NCBI GenBank assembly: GCA_945861595.1
Contig: CAMAVE010000007.1
Coordinates: forward strand, 1-48,589
From: Synechococcus sp. UW140
Lineage (GTDB): Bacteria; Cyanobacteriota; Cyanobacteriia; PCC-6307; Cyanobiaceae
Reading direction: 5' to 3'
Length of the DNA: 48,589 nt
Shown here: positions 25,033-34,468 of the stretch, one piece after another
Layout of the letters: each line of letters starts with the position of its first letter
Numbering within the stretch: position 1 is the stretch's first letter
Position numbers and translations under genes: made by a program
The notes under the pieces: generated by a model
What the model saw: only the letters and a program-made list of their open reading frames with translations
Databases searched by the model: none
What the model was told of the DNA's origin: nothing

Positions 25033-26958
25033 ATGGTGTTCGACTGGTTCCAGCGCACGTCCGTTCCCCAGGGTCCGTCAGGCGACCAGCCCGAACGGGA
25101 CCCTGGGCCGCCGCCGGCCCCCCCAGAGGCTGGCGCCCCGGCCCCTGAACCCAGCCAATCCTTGGGGCTCTCCCAACCCGTCTCCGCTGCACCCCCGGAG
25201 GCTCCCCCTGGGGCTGACGCCGGTGCGCCCCAAGCTTCGCCAGCGGTTCCGGCCAGCCCGGCGCCGATGGCTGGCGTCGATAGCGAAGCCCTGGAATGGG
25301 CCCGCCAGGCCTATGCCCGCCTCAAGGCCCAGCAAGAAGCCACTCGCCAGCAGGCCGCCCAGGCCAGTTCCCCCGAACCAGCCCACCCGGAGCCCGTATC
25401 TCCTGAGCCGCCAGCGGCCGCTGAGCCGGCTTCCGCCCCTGCAACCCCGTCAGCAGTTGAGGCGCCTGCGGCCCCCACGCATGCCCAGCCCTGGCAGGCG
25501 GATCAACCGGCGCCCGGGCCCCAGCCCTCGGCGCCAGAGCAACCGGAGCCGTCGGCACAACGCCCTGCCGAACCCCAGCCTGGCCCTGTCCCCCAGGGGT
25601 CCGAGCCAGCGAACCCCGAGCCGAGCCTGAGCCAGCCGGAGCTGGGTTCCTTGGATGCGCTGCCGGCCCGGGAGCCCGAGCCCGCCCCGGCCGTAGGGGT
25701 CCCTACGGACCAGCCTGCCGCCAGTCCGGCGCCCGGGTTGTCCTTGCTGGAGCAGGCCGCGGCCCAGCGGGCCGAACGCCAGCGGGAGTTGCTGGCCCGT
25801 GCCATCGAGGAACCGGCGCCCTCGGGGTCTCTTGGGGGGCCACCTGGGCCTGCTGTCCCTGGCGCCTGGAGCGCCACCATCGCCGGCGCGGCTCCGGTTC
25901 CGGCCCCCCAGGCCCCGGCCACCACTGCTGACGCCGAACCCCAGCTGGGCGCCTTTGATGCCGATTTCACCTGGTCGGCCGAGGTGCTGGCGGCCCAGGG
26001 CCGCCGCGCTGACCAGGTCTCCCTGGAGGAAATCGATTGGCTCGGCCGGTTGCGCCGCGGCCTGGAGAAGACCCGTCGCAATTTCGTTACCCAGCTGCTC
26101 ACCAACCTGGGCGACGATCCCCTCACGCCGGAGGTGCTCGACGAGTTGGAAACCCTGTTGTTGCGGGCTGATGTGGGCGTGAAGGCCACGGACCAGGCCC
26201 TGGGGGCCCTGCGCGAGCGCCTCAATGTGGAGGTGGTGGATCCCAGCGAAGGCATTCGCTTTCTCAAGGACCAGCTCAAGGACTTACTGGAGGCGCCGAT
26301 TCGCGCCAGCGGCAGTGCCCTGCTCGCCCCCCAGCGCGATCGACTCAACGTCTGGCTGCTGGTGGGGGTCAATGGCGTGGGCAAAACCACCACCCTGGGC
26401 AAGCTGGCCAATTTGGCCACCCGCAGCGGCTACAGCTGCCTGATCGCCGCCGCGGACACCTTCCGGGCCGCGGCTGTCGAGCAGGTGCGGGTTTGGGGCG
26501 ACCGCAGTGGCGTCACGGTTGTGTCCAATCCCTCCGCCAATGCCGATCCGGCGGCGGTGGTGTTCGATGCGATCGGCGCCGCCCAATCCAAGGGCCTCGA
26601 CCTCGTTCTGGTTGACACGGCCGGCCGCCTGCAAACCAAGCACAACCTGATGGAAGAACTGGCCAAGGTGCGTCGCATCGTCGATCGCCTGGCGCCGGAA
26701 GCGGCGGTGGAATCCCTGCTGGTGCTCGATGCCAGCCAGGGTCAGAACGGCCTGCGCCAGGCCATGGCCTTTGCCAAGGCGGCCGGCCTCACCGGCGTGG
26801 TGCTCACCAAGCTCGATGGCAGTGCCCGCGGCGGCGTTGCCCTGGCGGTGGCGTCGGAAGCGGGCCTGCCGATCCGGTTCATCGGTGCTGGCGAAGGCAT
26901 CCGGGATCTCCGCCCGTTCAACAGCTTCGAATTCATCGAGGCCCTGCTGGATGGTTAG
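25033..26958 (+). CDS. ftsY: Signal recognition particle receptor FtsY
   Basis: FtsY is the membrane-associated SRP GTPase that docks ribosomes carrying membrane proteins. The C-terminal ~310 residues are the NG domain: the N-domain helices (LGRLRRGLEKTRRNFVTQL), G1 loop GVNGVGKTTT near residue 446, DTFRAAAVEQ, DTAGRLQ and the G4 motif TKLDG. Residues ~15-320 form an unusually long Pro/Ala/Glu/Gln-rich low-complexity region, in place of the acidic A domain of E. coli. This is likely disordered and may help membrane contact. The start is the ATG giving MVFDWFQR, 6 bases after nusB. Confidence 0.95.
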   Translation: MVFDWFQRTSVPQGPSGDQPERDPGPPPAPPEAGAPAPEPSQSLGLSQPVSAAPPEAPPGADAGAPQASPAVPASPAPMAGVDSEALEWARQAYARLKAQQEATRQQAAQASSPEPAHPEPVSPEPPAAAEPASAPATPSAVEAPAAPTHAQPWQADQPAPGPQPSAPEQPEPSAQRPAEPQPGPVPQGSEPANPEPSLSQPELGSLDALPAREPEPAPAVGVPTDQPAASPAPGLSLLEQAAAQRAERQRELLARAIEEPAPSGSLGGPPGPAVPGAWSATIAGAAPVPAPQAPATTADAEPQLGAFDADFTWSAEVLAAQGRRADQVSLEEIDWLGRLRRGLEKTRRNFVTQLLTNLGDDPLTPEVLDELETLLLRADVGVKATDQALGALRERLNVEVVDPSEGIRFLKDQLKDLLEAPIRASGSALLAPQRDRLNVWLLVGVNGVGKTTTLGKLANLATRSGYSCLIAAADTFRAAAVEQVRVWGDRSGVTVVSNPSANADPAAVVFDAIGAAQSKGLDLVLVDTAGRLQTKHNLMEELAKVRRIVDRLAPEAAVESLLVLDASQGQNGLRQAMAFAKAAGLTGVVLTKLDGSARGGVALAVASEAGLPIRFIGAGEGIRDLRPFNSFEFIEALLDG

Positions 26959-27040
26959 TCGGGTGAGTCGCTGATCGGGCCCCCGGGTTGCCCGCCAGGT
27001 TGGTGACCAGCCTCGACCCTGATTGGCCTGCTTGGTTTAG

Positions 27041-27067
27041 GGGCTGATCGGGCTGATCGGGCTGAAT
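27041..27067 (+). repeat. 9-bp tandem repeat in the ftsY to rsbU-like gap
   Basis: GGGCTGATC occurs twice back to back (27041-27058) and a third copy (27059-27067) differs in its last two bases. It lies in the 142-base gap upstream of the phosphatase gene. It may be replication slippage; no regulator site is recognised. Confidence 0.6.
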
Positions 27068-27100
27068 GGCTGCCTGGGCCGGGACAATGCCAGGACAAGT

Positions 27101-28537
27101 TTGGCAACGCTGCTACTTTGCGGGTCCCACTGCGGCCCCTCCTTGGGCAGCAAGCCGCCGCGGATTCAACCTCCGCTCCATCCCCTTCCCCCCACGGCCT
27201 CGGCAACGGCCTCCCTGCGCCAGCTGCTCGACAGCCTTAGCCGGGAGCAACGCCGCAACCAGGAGCTGCTGGCCTCCTTGGCCTTTGCCCTGCGCAGTTT
27301 CACCAACCTGAACCGCTTCCTGGAGCTAGTGCCCCTGGTGGCAGCTCGCTTGATGGAGGCCGAGGGGGCCCTGCTGCTGCCCTTCCATGCCGATGGACGC
27401 CTGTGGCGCGAGCAGTTCCATGGCACTCCGCCCGAACGCAGCCGGGACTTGCTCCGCCAGCTGGTCGGCTTCAACGACACCAGCCTGTTGGCCTCGGCGG
27501 GTGAGGCCGGCCTGGTGGCCCGCCTGGATCAGGTGGTGGCCCAGCATTGGGGTGAGGGGGCCCTGGTCGGCACCTCGGTGGTGGCCCGCAGTCTCCAGCG
27601 GGGACGCCTTTACGTGTTTGGCCCAGCCGGGGACTCGGGCTGGAGCGATGTGCAGCGCCGCCATGGCCAGCTGGTGGCCGACCTCACCGGGGTGGCGCTG
27701 GAAAACGACCTGTTGCTGCAGGAACGGCGTCTCCATGAACGCCTCGATCGCCAGCTCAGCACCGGCGCCGAGATCCAGGCCCAGTTGTTGCCGGACCACT
27801 GCCCGGTGATCGAGGGGGTGGAGTTGGCGGCCCGCTGCCGGCCCGCCTACCTGGTGGGCGGCGATTACTACGACTTCATCCCCACCCGGCCCCAGCTCCA
27901 GGGCCGCGGCCGCGAGCAGGGGCGCTGGGCCCTAGTGATGGGCGATGTGATGGGCAAGGGCGTGCCCGCCAGCCTGCTGATGACCCTGCTGCGGGGCATG
28001 TTGCGGGCTGAGGTGCTGACGGGCCTGCCCCCCGATCGCATCCTCCACGACCTCAACCAACTGGCCCAGGAGGATCTGGCCCACTCCCATCGCTTTGTCA
28101 CCCTCTTCTATTCCGACTTTGATCCGGCCACGCGCCTGTTGCGTTACGCCAATGCGGCCCACAATCCGCCCCTGGTCTGGCGGTGCCAGCGCCAGCAGGT
28201 GGAGCGGCTCGATGCGCCCGGGCTGTTGATTGGCCTGGAGGCGGAGGCCGATTACGGCTGTGAGCAAACCGTGCTCGAGCCTGGCGATGTGTTGCTCTGC
28301 TACACCGATGGGGTGACCGAAGCCGCCGGCATTAGCGGTGAACGCTTCGAGGAGCAGCGGCTGCTCACCTGTCTGCAGGAGGCCTGCCGCGCCGGCCTGG
28401 GAGCCCAGGCAATCCTGGACCAACTCTTTGCTCGCCTGGATCGCTTTGTCGGCAGTGATCGCCCCCTGGAGGATGACGCCTCCCTGGTGGTGCTCAAGGT
28501 GAAGGACCAGCCAGCGCTGGCCAGCCTGCCAAGCTGA
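27101..28537 (+). CDS. GAF-like sensor with SpoIIE/PP2C phosphatase domain (RsbU-like)
   Basis: The product is up to 478 residues. Residues ~40-220 look like a GAF-type sensor domain ([30 protein letters not shown], then [26 protein letters not shown]). A short coiled linker follows, then the SpoIIE/RsbU phosphatase domain: [10 protein letters not shown], the metal-binding [43 protein letters not shown] and a final [10 protein letters not shown]. Such enzymes usually dephosphorylate an anti-sigma-factor antagonist in a partner-switching cascade. No STAS or anti-sigma gene is adjacent, so the target is unknown. The TTG start at 27101 is doubtful; the conserved part begins near residue 33. Confidence 0.88.
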   Translation: MATLLLCGSHCGPSLGSKPPRIQPPLHPLPPTASATASLRQLLDSLSREQRRNQELLASLAFALRSFTNLNRFLELVPLVAARLMEAEGALLLPFHADGRLWREQFHGTPPERSRDLLRQLVGFNDTSLLASAGEAGLVARLDQVVAQHWGEGALVGTSVVARSLQRGRLYVFGPAGDSGWSDVQRRHGQLVADLTGVALENDLLLQERRLHERLDRQLSTGAEIQAQLLPDHCPVIEGVELAARCRPAYLVGGDYYDFIPTRPQLQGRGREQGRWALVMGDVMGKGVPASLLMTLLRGMLRAEVLTGLPPDRILHDLNQLAQEDLAHSHRFVTLFYSDFDPATRLLRYANAAHNPPLVWRCQRQQVERLDAPGLLIGLEAEADYGCEQTVLEPGDVLLCYTDGVTEAAGISGERFEEQRLLTCLQEACRAGLGAQAILDQLFARLDRFVGSDRPLEDDASLVVLKVKDQPALASLPS

Positions 28538-28559
28538 GCGGTTGCGGCAACCAGGCCCG

Positions 28560-30017
28560 ATGGCAGCCCCCAATCCCGAGATCGTTCCCGGCCCCGAATC
28601 CCTTGGCGCCGGTCTCCCTGGTGGGGTCACTGGCGGTGGGGCGGCGGGCTGGAGCGACCGTTTCGAGGAGGGGCTCCATCCGGCGATTGAGCGCTTCAAT
28701 GCCTCGATCGGCTTCGATATCGAGCTGCTGCAGCAGGATCTCGATGGTTCGATTGCCCACGCCACCATGCTGGGCAGCGTGGGCGTGATCACCGCCGCCG
28801 AAGCCCAGCAGCTGGTGGCCGGCTTGGAGCAGGTGCGCCAGGAAGCGGCGGCGGGGGATTTTCGTCCAGGCCTGGAGGCTGAAGACGTGCACTTTGCGGT
28901 GGAGCGACGTCTGATCGAGCTGCTCGGTCCGGTTGGCAAGACCCTGCACACGGGCCGCAGTCGCAACGACCAGGTGGGCACGGATTTGCGCCTCTGGTTG
29001 CGCCAGAAGGTGGACCTGATCGATGGCGCCCTGCTGCGCTTTGAGCGGGCCCTGCTGGCCCAGGCCGAGGCCCAGGCCGACACCCTGATACCGGGTTACA
29101 CCCACCTGCAACGGGCCCAGCCGGTCTGCCTGGCCCACCACCTGCTCGCCTATGTGGAGATGGCCGAACGGGACCGGGGTCGCCTGCGGGACCTGCGCCA
29201 TCGGCTCAATACCTGCCCCCTCGGCGCAGCCGCCCTAGCCGGCACGCCCGTGCCGATCGATCGGCGCCAGACCGCGGCGGCCCTGGGCTTTGAATCGCTT
29301 TACGCCAACAGCCTGGATGCCGTTAGCGATCGGGATTTCGCGGTGGAATTCTGCGCCGCCGCCAGCTTGATCATGGTGCACCTCAGCCGCCTGGCTGAGG
29401 AGGTGATCCTCTGGGCGAGTGAGGAGTTCGCCTTTATCCGTCTCACCGATCGCTGCGCTACTGGCAGCAGCCTGATGCCCCAGAAAAAGAACCCCGATGT
29501 GCCCGAACTGGTGCGCGGCAAGTGTGGCCGGGTCTTCGGCCATCTGCAGGGGCTCCTCGTGATGATTAAGGGCCTGCCCCTTGCTTACAACAAGGATTTC
29601 CAGGAAGACAAGGAAGCTCTTTTTGACACGGTGCGCACCAGCCTTGATTGTCTCGAGGCCATGGCCATCCTGCTGGAGGAGGGCATCAGCTTTCGGCCTG
29701 AGCGGCTGGAGACGGCGGTGGAATCCGATTTCTCCAATGCCACCGATGTGGCCGATTATCTGGTGGCCAAGGGGGTGCCCTTCCGGCAGGCCTACCAGTT
29801 GGTGGGCGGCCTGGTGAAGATTTGCCTTAAGGAGGGCATCCTGCTGCGGGATCTCCCCCTGGAGCGCTGGCAGCAGCTCCATCCCGCCTTTGACCAGGCC
29901 ATCTATGCCGCCATCGCCCCCCGGCAGGTGGTGGCGGCCCGCCGCAGTGAGGGCGGCACGGGTTTTGATCAGGTGAAGCTCCAGCTGGCCCGCACCCGCA
30001 GCCGCCTCTACGGCTGA
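28560..30017 (+). CDS. argH: Argininosuccinate lyase
   Basis: ArgH splits argininosuccinate into arginine and fumarate. From the ATG at 28560 the product is 485 residues, with ~30 unconserved residues before [20 protein letters not shown]. Active-site segments are [37 protein letters not shown] and the fumarase/aspartase signature [16 protein letters not shown] 18 bases upstream in the same frame is a less likely start. It follows the phosphatase gene closely, without an evident functional link. Confidence 0.95.
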   Translation: MAAPNPEIVPGPESLGAGLPGGVTGGGAAGWSDRFEEGLHPAIERFNASIGFDIELLQQDLDGSIAHATMLGSVGVITAAEAQQLVAGLEQVRQEAAAGDFRPGLEAEDVHFAVERRLIELLGPVGKTLHTGRSRNDQVGTDLRLWLRQKVDLIDGALLRFERALLAQAEAQADTLIPGYTHLQRAQPVCLAHHLLAYVEMAERDRGRLRDLRHRLNTCPLGAAALAGTPVPIDRRQTAAALGFESLYANSLDAVSDRDFAVEFCAAASLIMVHLSRLAEEVILWASEEFAFIRLTDRCATGSSLMPQKKNPDVPELVRGKCGRVFGHLQGLLVMIKGLPLAYNKDFQEDKEALFDTVRTSLDCLEAMAILLEEGISFRPERLETAVESDFSNATDVADYLVAKGVPFRQAYQLVGGLVKICLKEGILLRDLPLERWQQLHPAFDQAIYAAIAPRQVVAARRSEGGTGFDQVKLQLARTRSRLYG

Positions 30018-30078
30018 GCCGGGCTGGGACCTGGTTCTCCTCGAGCCAGGCGGAGGCTAGTCCTGGGATCGGGCTGGG

Positions 30079-30104
30079 CCGATTGGGCCATAGGGACCAA
30101 TCGG
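30079..30104 (+). repeat. Perfect 8-bp hairpin between argH and the RRM gene
   Basis: CCGATTGG (30079-30086) pairs with CCAATCGG (30097-30104) around a 10-base loop. It lies 61 bases after argH and about 60 before the RRM gene. No T-run follows, so it could be a rho-type 3' end, an operator, or part of the RRM mRNA leader. Confidence 0.5.
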
Positions 30105-30164
30105 ATTGCAGCGCCGGGTTTAGATTTGGCGGGTTGGATCTCTGCCTTTTGGCCCCCCAGGCCT

Positions 30165-30707
30165 GTGAGCATTTTTGTTGGCAACCTTCCCTTCCGCGCG
30201 GAACAGGAAGACATCGCTGAATTGTTTGCCCCCTTTGGAGAGGTGGCGAACTGTTCCCTTCCCTTGGAACGGGAAACGGGCCGCAAGCGCGGCTTTGCCT
30301 TCGTCGAGATGGCCGATGCCGAGAGTGAAGGCCGGGCGATTGAGGCCCTCCAGGGAGCAGAGCTGATGGGCCGCCCCCTCCGGATCAACAAGGCCGAACC
30401 CAAGGGAGCTGGCGCCCCGCGCCGCGCCCCAGGCGGCAACGGTGGCTATGGCGGTGGCGGCTATGGCGGCGGTGGTTACGGAGGAGGGGGCGGTTACGGC
30501 GGTGGCGCCCCGGCCGGTGGCTACGGCGGTGGAAGCGGCTACGGCGGCGAAGCTGCCGGGGCCGAACGGTCTTCCGGTGCCAGCGGTTGGGAAGATCGCA
30601 GCTACGGCGGCGGTGACAGCTTTGGTGAGGGTCGCAGCCGGCGCCGGCGCAGCTCCCAGCCGGACCCCCATGGCGGCAACGACGACTACGGCGGCGCCGA
30701 GGTCTGA
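30165..30707 (+). CDS. Glycine-rich RRM RNA-binding protein
   Basis: The product from the GTG is 180 residues. Residues 1-80 form one RNA-recognition motif with intact RNP2 (IFVGNLPF) and RNP1 (RKRGFAFVEM). A Gly/Tyr-rich tail of GGYGGG-type units follows, ending in a basic RSRRRRSS patch and an acidic end. Small RRM proteins (Rbp family) are typical of cyanobacteria, often cold-regulated, and some help locate thylakoid mRNAs. The frame is open 13 codons upstream, but the RRM begins right at the GTG, which fits the family start MSIFVGNLP. The ~150-base leader may hold regulatory elements. Confidence 0.92.
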   Translation: MSIFVGNLPFRAEQEDIAELFAPFGEVANCSLPLERETGRKRGFAFVEMADAESEGRAIEALQGAELMGRPLRINKAEPKGAGAPRRAPGGNGGYGGGGYGGGGYGGGGGYGGGAPAGGYGGGSGYGGEAAGAERSSGASGWEDRSYGGGDSFGEGRSRRRRSSQPDPHGGNDDYGGAEV

Positions 30708-30745
30708 TCCCGGCGGTTGGCCTTGGATCAGGGGTAGGCCCAGGC

Positions 30746-31795
30746 TCAAAGGCCCTGGGCTTCTAGCTCCTGGGCGGCCCTGTCCAGCACGCTCGCGCCG
30801 GCGCCACGGGCGCCGGCGTCCTCGCCCAGGCGCCGCCGCCAGTGGCGGGCGCCGCTAACCCCTTCCACCACCTGCACCAGGTGCCTGGCGATAGGCCAGA
30901 GGCGACCGCCGGCCTCGCACCAGCGCTGGGCATAGGGCACCAGGCCCCGCACCACGCTCGAAGCACTGGCCAAGGGGGAAGTCTGGTCGCCAAACAGGTC
31001 CCGGTCCACCGGCGCCCAGCGCAGGGGATGGCCGTAGGCGGCCCGGCCCACCATCACCGCATCAACCAGCTCCAACTGGTGCTGGCAGGTGGCCAGGTCC
31101 TCCAGGCCACCGTTGAGTTCGATCTGCAGTTGGGGCCTGTCCTGTTTGAGCTGGTGCACCAGCTCGTAGCGCAACGGCGGCACGCTGCGGTTTTGCTTGG
31201 GGTCGAGGCCCTCCAGCCAGGCCTTGCGGGCGTGCACGCTGAAGCGGCAGGCGCCGGCAGTGGCCACGGTGTCAATGAAGTTGAGCAGTTCGGCGTAGGA
31301 ATCGCGGTTATCGATGCCGATCCGGTGTTTCACGCTCACCGGCAGGCCGGAGGCGGCGGCCATGGCGGCCACGCAGTCGGCCACCCGGGCCGGTTCTGCC
31401 ATCAGGCAGGCGCCGAAGCGGCCCTTTTGCACCTTCTCGCTGGGGCAGCCCACGTTGAGGTTGACCTCGTCGTAGCCCCAGGCCGCCGCCAGACGGGCCG
31501 CGGCCGCCAGCAGTTCAGGATCGTCGCCGCCCAACTGCAGGGCCAGGGGTTTTTCAACGGGATCGAAGCCGAGTAGGCGTTCGAGGCGGTCCTGCTGGCC
31601 TGGCTTGTCGCAGTGGTGGATGGCCTGGGCCACCACCATTTCGCTGTAGAGCAGGCTGTGACGCGTGATCTGGCGCATTAGCACCCGGAAGTGCCGATCG
31701 GTGTAGTCCAGCATCGGCGCCACACTGAAGCGGTAGGACGGCACCTCGGTGGATGGCACCGCCGTGGGGTCGTGCTGGTCGGGCCCATTTGCCAT
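30746..31795 (-). CDS. dusA: tRNA-dihydrouridine synthase A
   Basis: DusA reduces uridine to dihydrouridine in the tRNA D-loop with FMN and NADPH. The 349-residue product has the family start YRFSVAPMLDYTDRHFR, the catalytic cysteine region NLNVGCPSEKVQKGRFGACLM, the FMN/phosphate-binding SVKHRIGID, the region SVHARKAW, and LNGGLEDL...VMVGRAAY. The DusA subtype is suggested by the GxxGACLM context. It is divergent from the flavoprotein gene, with the two ATG starts only 6 bases apart, so their promoters must overlap coding sequence or one start is later than called. Confidence 0.93.
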   Translation of the reverse strand: MANGPDQHDPTAVPSTEVPSYRFSVAPMLDYTDRHFRVLMRQITRHSLLYSEMVVAQAIHHCDKPGQQDRLERLLGFDPVEKPLALQLGGDDPELLAAAARLAAAWGYDEVNLNVGCPSEKVQKGRFGACLMAEPARVADCVAAMAAASGLPVSVKHRIGIDNRDSYAELLNFIDTVATAGACRFSVHARKAWLEGLDPKQNRSVPPLRYELVHQLKQDRPQLQIELNGGLEDLATCQHQLELVDAVMVGRAAYGHPLRWAPVDRDLFGDQTSPLASASSVVRGLVPYAQRWCEAGGRLWPIARHLVQVVEGVSGARHWRRRLGEDAGARGAGASVLDRAAQELEAQGL

Positions 31796-31801
31796 CTCCC
31801 C

Positions 31802-33124
31802 ATGCTGCCCCCTGCCTTGCCCCAGAGCGACACCCAGCCGGAGGTCGAACCCGAGCCCATCGGCGAGCCTTCCGGCCTACGGGCCTGGGACCTGGTGGTG
31901 GCCGGTGGCGGACCGGCCGGCTTCATGGCGGCGATCACGGCTGCGGAGGCGGGCGTGCGGCAGGTGTTGCTGCTCGAATCCACCCCCACGCCCCTCGGCA
32001 AGGTGTTGATCAGTGGCGGTGGTCGCTGCAATGTCACCCATGCCTGCTGGGACCCCCGCAGCCTGGTGGGCCACTACCCGCGTGGGGGGAAGGCTTTGCT
32101 GGGGCCTTTCAGCCGTTTTGCTCCTGGCGACACGGTGGCCTGGTTTGCTGAGCGGGGCCTCTCCTTGGTGGAAGAAGACGACGGCCGCCTCTTTCCCAGC
32201 AGCAATCGGGCCAGTTCGGTGGCGGCCAGCCTGCGCAACGCTGCCTTGGCCGCGGGGGTGACCCTGCGCACGGCCGTGGCGCTTCAGGCTGCCGAGCCCC
32301 TGCCGGCAGGGGGCTTCTGGCTGGCCCTCCGGGCAGGGGGAGGCGTGCTGGAACGGATAGGGACCCGTCAGTTAGTGCTCGCCACCGGCAGCCACCCCAG
32401 TGGCCGGCGCTTGGCGGCGGACCTGGGCCATGGGCTGGTGCCACCGCTGCCTTCCCTGTTCACCCTGGCCCTCGCTGGGGCGGGGATGGGCGAGCTGGCA
32501 GGCCTGGTGATGGATCCGGTCGGGTTGACTCTGGAGTTGGCGGAGGGCCGGTTTCGCCAGTCCGGCCCGGTGCTGTTCACCCACCGGGGTTTGAGTGGCC
32601 CGGCGGTATTACGCCTCACGGCCTTTGCGGCCCGCAGTCTTAAGGCGGTGGCCTACCGCTGCGAGCTGGGCGTGGATTGGAGTGGCGGCCGCTCCCAGGC
32701 GGATCTGGAGGCCCTGTTTGCCAGCCTGCGCCTCGACCAGGCCCGCAAACAGCTCGGTGCCTGGCGGCCCTGGCCGGAGTTGGCTCGGCGTCTTTGGACG
32801 CTGCTGCTGGAGCAGCAGGCCGTGGATCCCCAGCAGCGCTGGGCTGATCTGACTCGGCCGCAACAACAGCGCCTGATCCAGGCCCTCCGAGCCAGCCGCT
32901 ATCAGGTCAGCGGCCGCGGCCCCTTTGGAGAGGAATTTGTCACCGCCGGTGGGGTGCCCCTGAAGGAATTGAACTTGGCCACGATGGCCAGTCGCAAACA
33001 GGAAGGCTTGTATCTGGTGGGAGAACTTCTGGATGTGGATGGGGTAACAGGTGGCTTCAATTTCCAACATTGTTGGACCTCCGGCTGGCTGGCCGGACGG
33101 GCGATTGGAGCAGCAGCAGGATAA
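31802..33124 (+). CDS. HI0933/YhiN-type FAD-dependent oxidoreductase
   Basis: The 440-residue product has the dinucleotide-binding loop VVAGGGPAGFMAAITAAEAG (about residues 30-50), followed by GKVLISGGGRCNVTH, which is diagnostic of the HI0933 family. It ends with the FAD loop GLYLVGELLDVDGVTGGFNFQ and a final SGWLAGRAIG. Substrates of this family are unsettled; database names such as aminoacetone oxidase are not well supported. About 30 unconserved residues precede the Rossmann fold. It ends 4 bases before the stop of the converging pilC gene. Confidence 0.9.
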   Translation: MLPPALPQSDTQPEVEPEPIGEPSGLRAWDLVVAGGGPAGFMAAITAAEAGVRQVLLLESTPTPLGKVLISGGGRCNVTHACWDPRSLVGHYPRGGKALLGPFSRFAPGDTVAWFAERGLSLVEEDDGRLFPSSNRASSVAASLRNAALAAGVTLRTAVALQAAEPLPAGGFWLALRAGGGVLERIGTRQLVLATGSHPSGRRLAADLGHGLVPPLPSLFTLALAGAGMGELAGLVMDPVGLTLELAEGRFRQSGPVLFTHRGLSGPAVLRLTAFAARSLKAVAYRCELGVDWSGGRSQADLEALFASLRLDQARKQLGAWRPWPELARRLWTLLLEQQAVDPQQRWADLTRPQQQRLIQALRASRYQVSGRGPFGEEFVTAGGVPLKELNLATMASRKQEGLYLVGELLDVDGVTGGFNFQHCWTSGWLAGRAIGAAAG

Positions 33125-33128
33125 TGGA

Positions 33129-34382
33129 TTAGTTGATATTTTCAAAAACACTGAACATCGGTAGATACATCGCCACCAGAATTGCGCCCACAATTCCACC
33201 CACTACCACGATCATGGCGGGTTCCAGCATGGCTGTGAGATTTTTTACAATTAGACCGACTTCTTCCTCATAAAAATCGGCCACCTTGGAGAGCATGGCA
33301 TCCATCTCTCCGGTCTCTTCACCAATGGCTAACATACTTAAGGCCATGTCCGGAAAGATTTGTTTGCTCAGCAAACTTTTGCTCAGACTGATGCCTTCTT
33401 GCACATCGTTTTTGGCCCTATCGAGGGCTTCTTGAACGGCCGCATTGCCCGATGTTTGTTTGAGGATTTCCAGGGTCTGAAGAATTGGCACACCGGCCCG
33501 GCTTAGGGCGCTATAGGTTCGGCAAAACTGAGCGGTGGCGCTTTTGAGAATTAGGTCGCCGAAAAGGGGTATCTTCAAGAGGAATTTATCTACACCCATG
33601 CGACCCACGGGTGTGGCATAGTAGCGAGAGAAAAGAAAGATTGCTAGTGCAATCACTCCTAAAGCTGGAATCATATATTCGGGCGAACGCAGTAAGCCGC
33701 TGAGATCAACAAGCATCTGGGTGAAGACGGGCCGTTCGGCGCCAAGGCTTTTAAAAATATCAGCGAATTGGGGAATAATGAAAATTGTCATCCCGAGGAA
33801 AACCAAAATGGCAATGAACAACACCGCGATCGGATAGCCCAGGGCACCCTTGATCTGGTTTTGTAGCTTGGCGACATCCTCTTGGAGCTTGGCCAGCCGC
33901 CTCAAGGTTTCATCGAGCACACCACCGGCTTCGCCAGCTTCCACCATTGACACCATCAGTCGGTCAAAAACCATGGGCCAGCGCCGCATGGCACTGCCGA
34001 GGGTTGTTCCTTGGTTGACTTCGACGCAGATGGCTGAGAGCGCGCGTTTGAACAGGGGTTGGGTCTGCTGGCTGGCCAACATTTCCAGGCTGCGAACGAT
34101 CGGTACGCCGGCATCGATCAGGGCTGCCATTTTGTTGGAGAACAGGGCCTTATCTCGTACCCCAGGGCGTTTTTCCAGCATCTTTGAGAGGCTTTGGCCC
34201 AGGTCCGGCCAGAGCGCCTTTGCTTGGGTGGGTTTGCTGCTGGTGGGTTGGGCAACAATCGAGGTTGCGATTTTGCCGGTGCGCCGCAGGTTTCTCTTGG
34301 CGAGGGCCATGCTCGCTGCCGTGACCTGCACTTCCTTGGATTCGCCCTGGCGGTTCGTGTAGTTGGCGATGAAAACAGGCAT
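33129..34382 (-). CDS. pilC: Type IV pilus inner-membrane platform protein PilC
   Basis: PilC is the polytopic platform that couples the pilus ATPases to pilin assembly. The 417-residue product has two T2SSF domains, the first with ALFSNKMAALIDAGVPIVRSLEML and the second with FCRTYSALSRAGVPILQTLEIL. Membrane segments lie near residues 180-205, 235-250 and at the C-terminus (MIVVVGGIVGAILVAMYLPMF). It is the third gene of pilB-pilT-pilC on the minus strand, 86 bases after pilT. Base composition is visibly more A/T-rich than in the neighbouring flavoprotein gene. Confidence 0.95.
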   Translation of the reverse strand: MPVFIANYTNRQGESKEVQVTAASMALAKRNLRRTGKIATSIVAQPTSSKPTQAKALWPDLGQSLSKMLEKRPGVRDKALFSNKMAALIDAGVPIVRSLEMLASQQTQPLFKRALSAICVEVNQGTTLGSAMRRWPMVFDRLMVSMVEAGEAGGVLDETLRRLAKLQEDVAKLQNQIKGALGYPIAVLFIAILVFLGMTIFIIPQFADIFKSLGAERPVFTQMLVDLSGLLRSPEYMIPALGVIALAIFLFSRYYATPVGRMGVDKFLLKIPLFGDLILKSATAQFCRTYSALSRAGVPILQTLEILKQTSGNAAVQEALDRAKNDVQEGISLSKSLLSKQIFPDMALSMLAIGEETGEMDAMLSKVADFYEEEVGLIVKNLTAMLEPAMIVVVGGIVGAILVAMYLPMFSVFENIN

Positions 34383-34468
34383 GGCGCTCTGGCAGTCCGG
34401 TAAGGCGTTGAAAAGCGTTAAGGGTGGCGGTGGGCTCTTGAGGTTGGGGCCGCAGGTCTGATCGCAGC

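Noticed and set aside
30442-30858. Ala-rich frames overlapping the RRM gene's Gly-rich tail
   Set aside because: They are frame-shifted readings of the GGYGGG repeats, without independent support.
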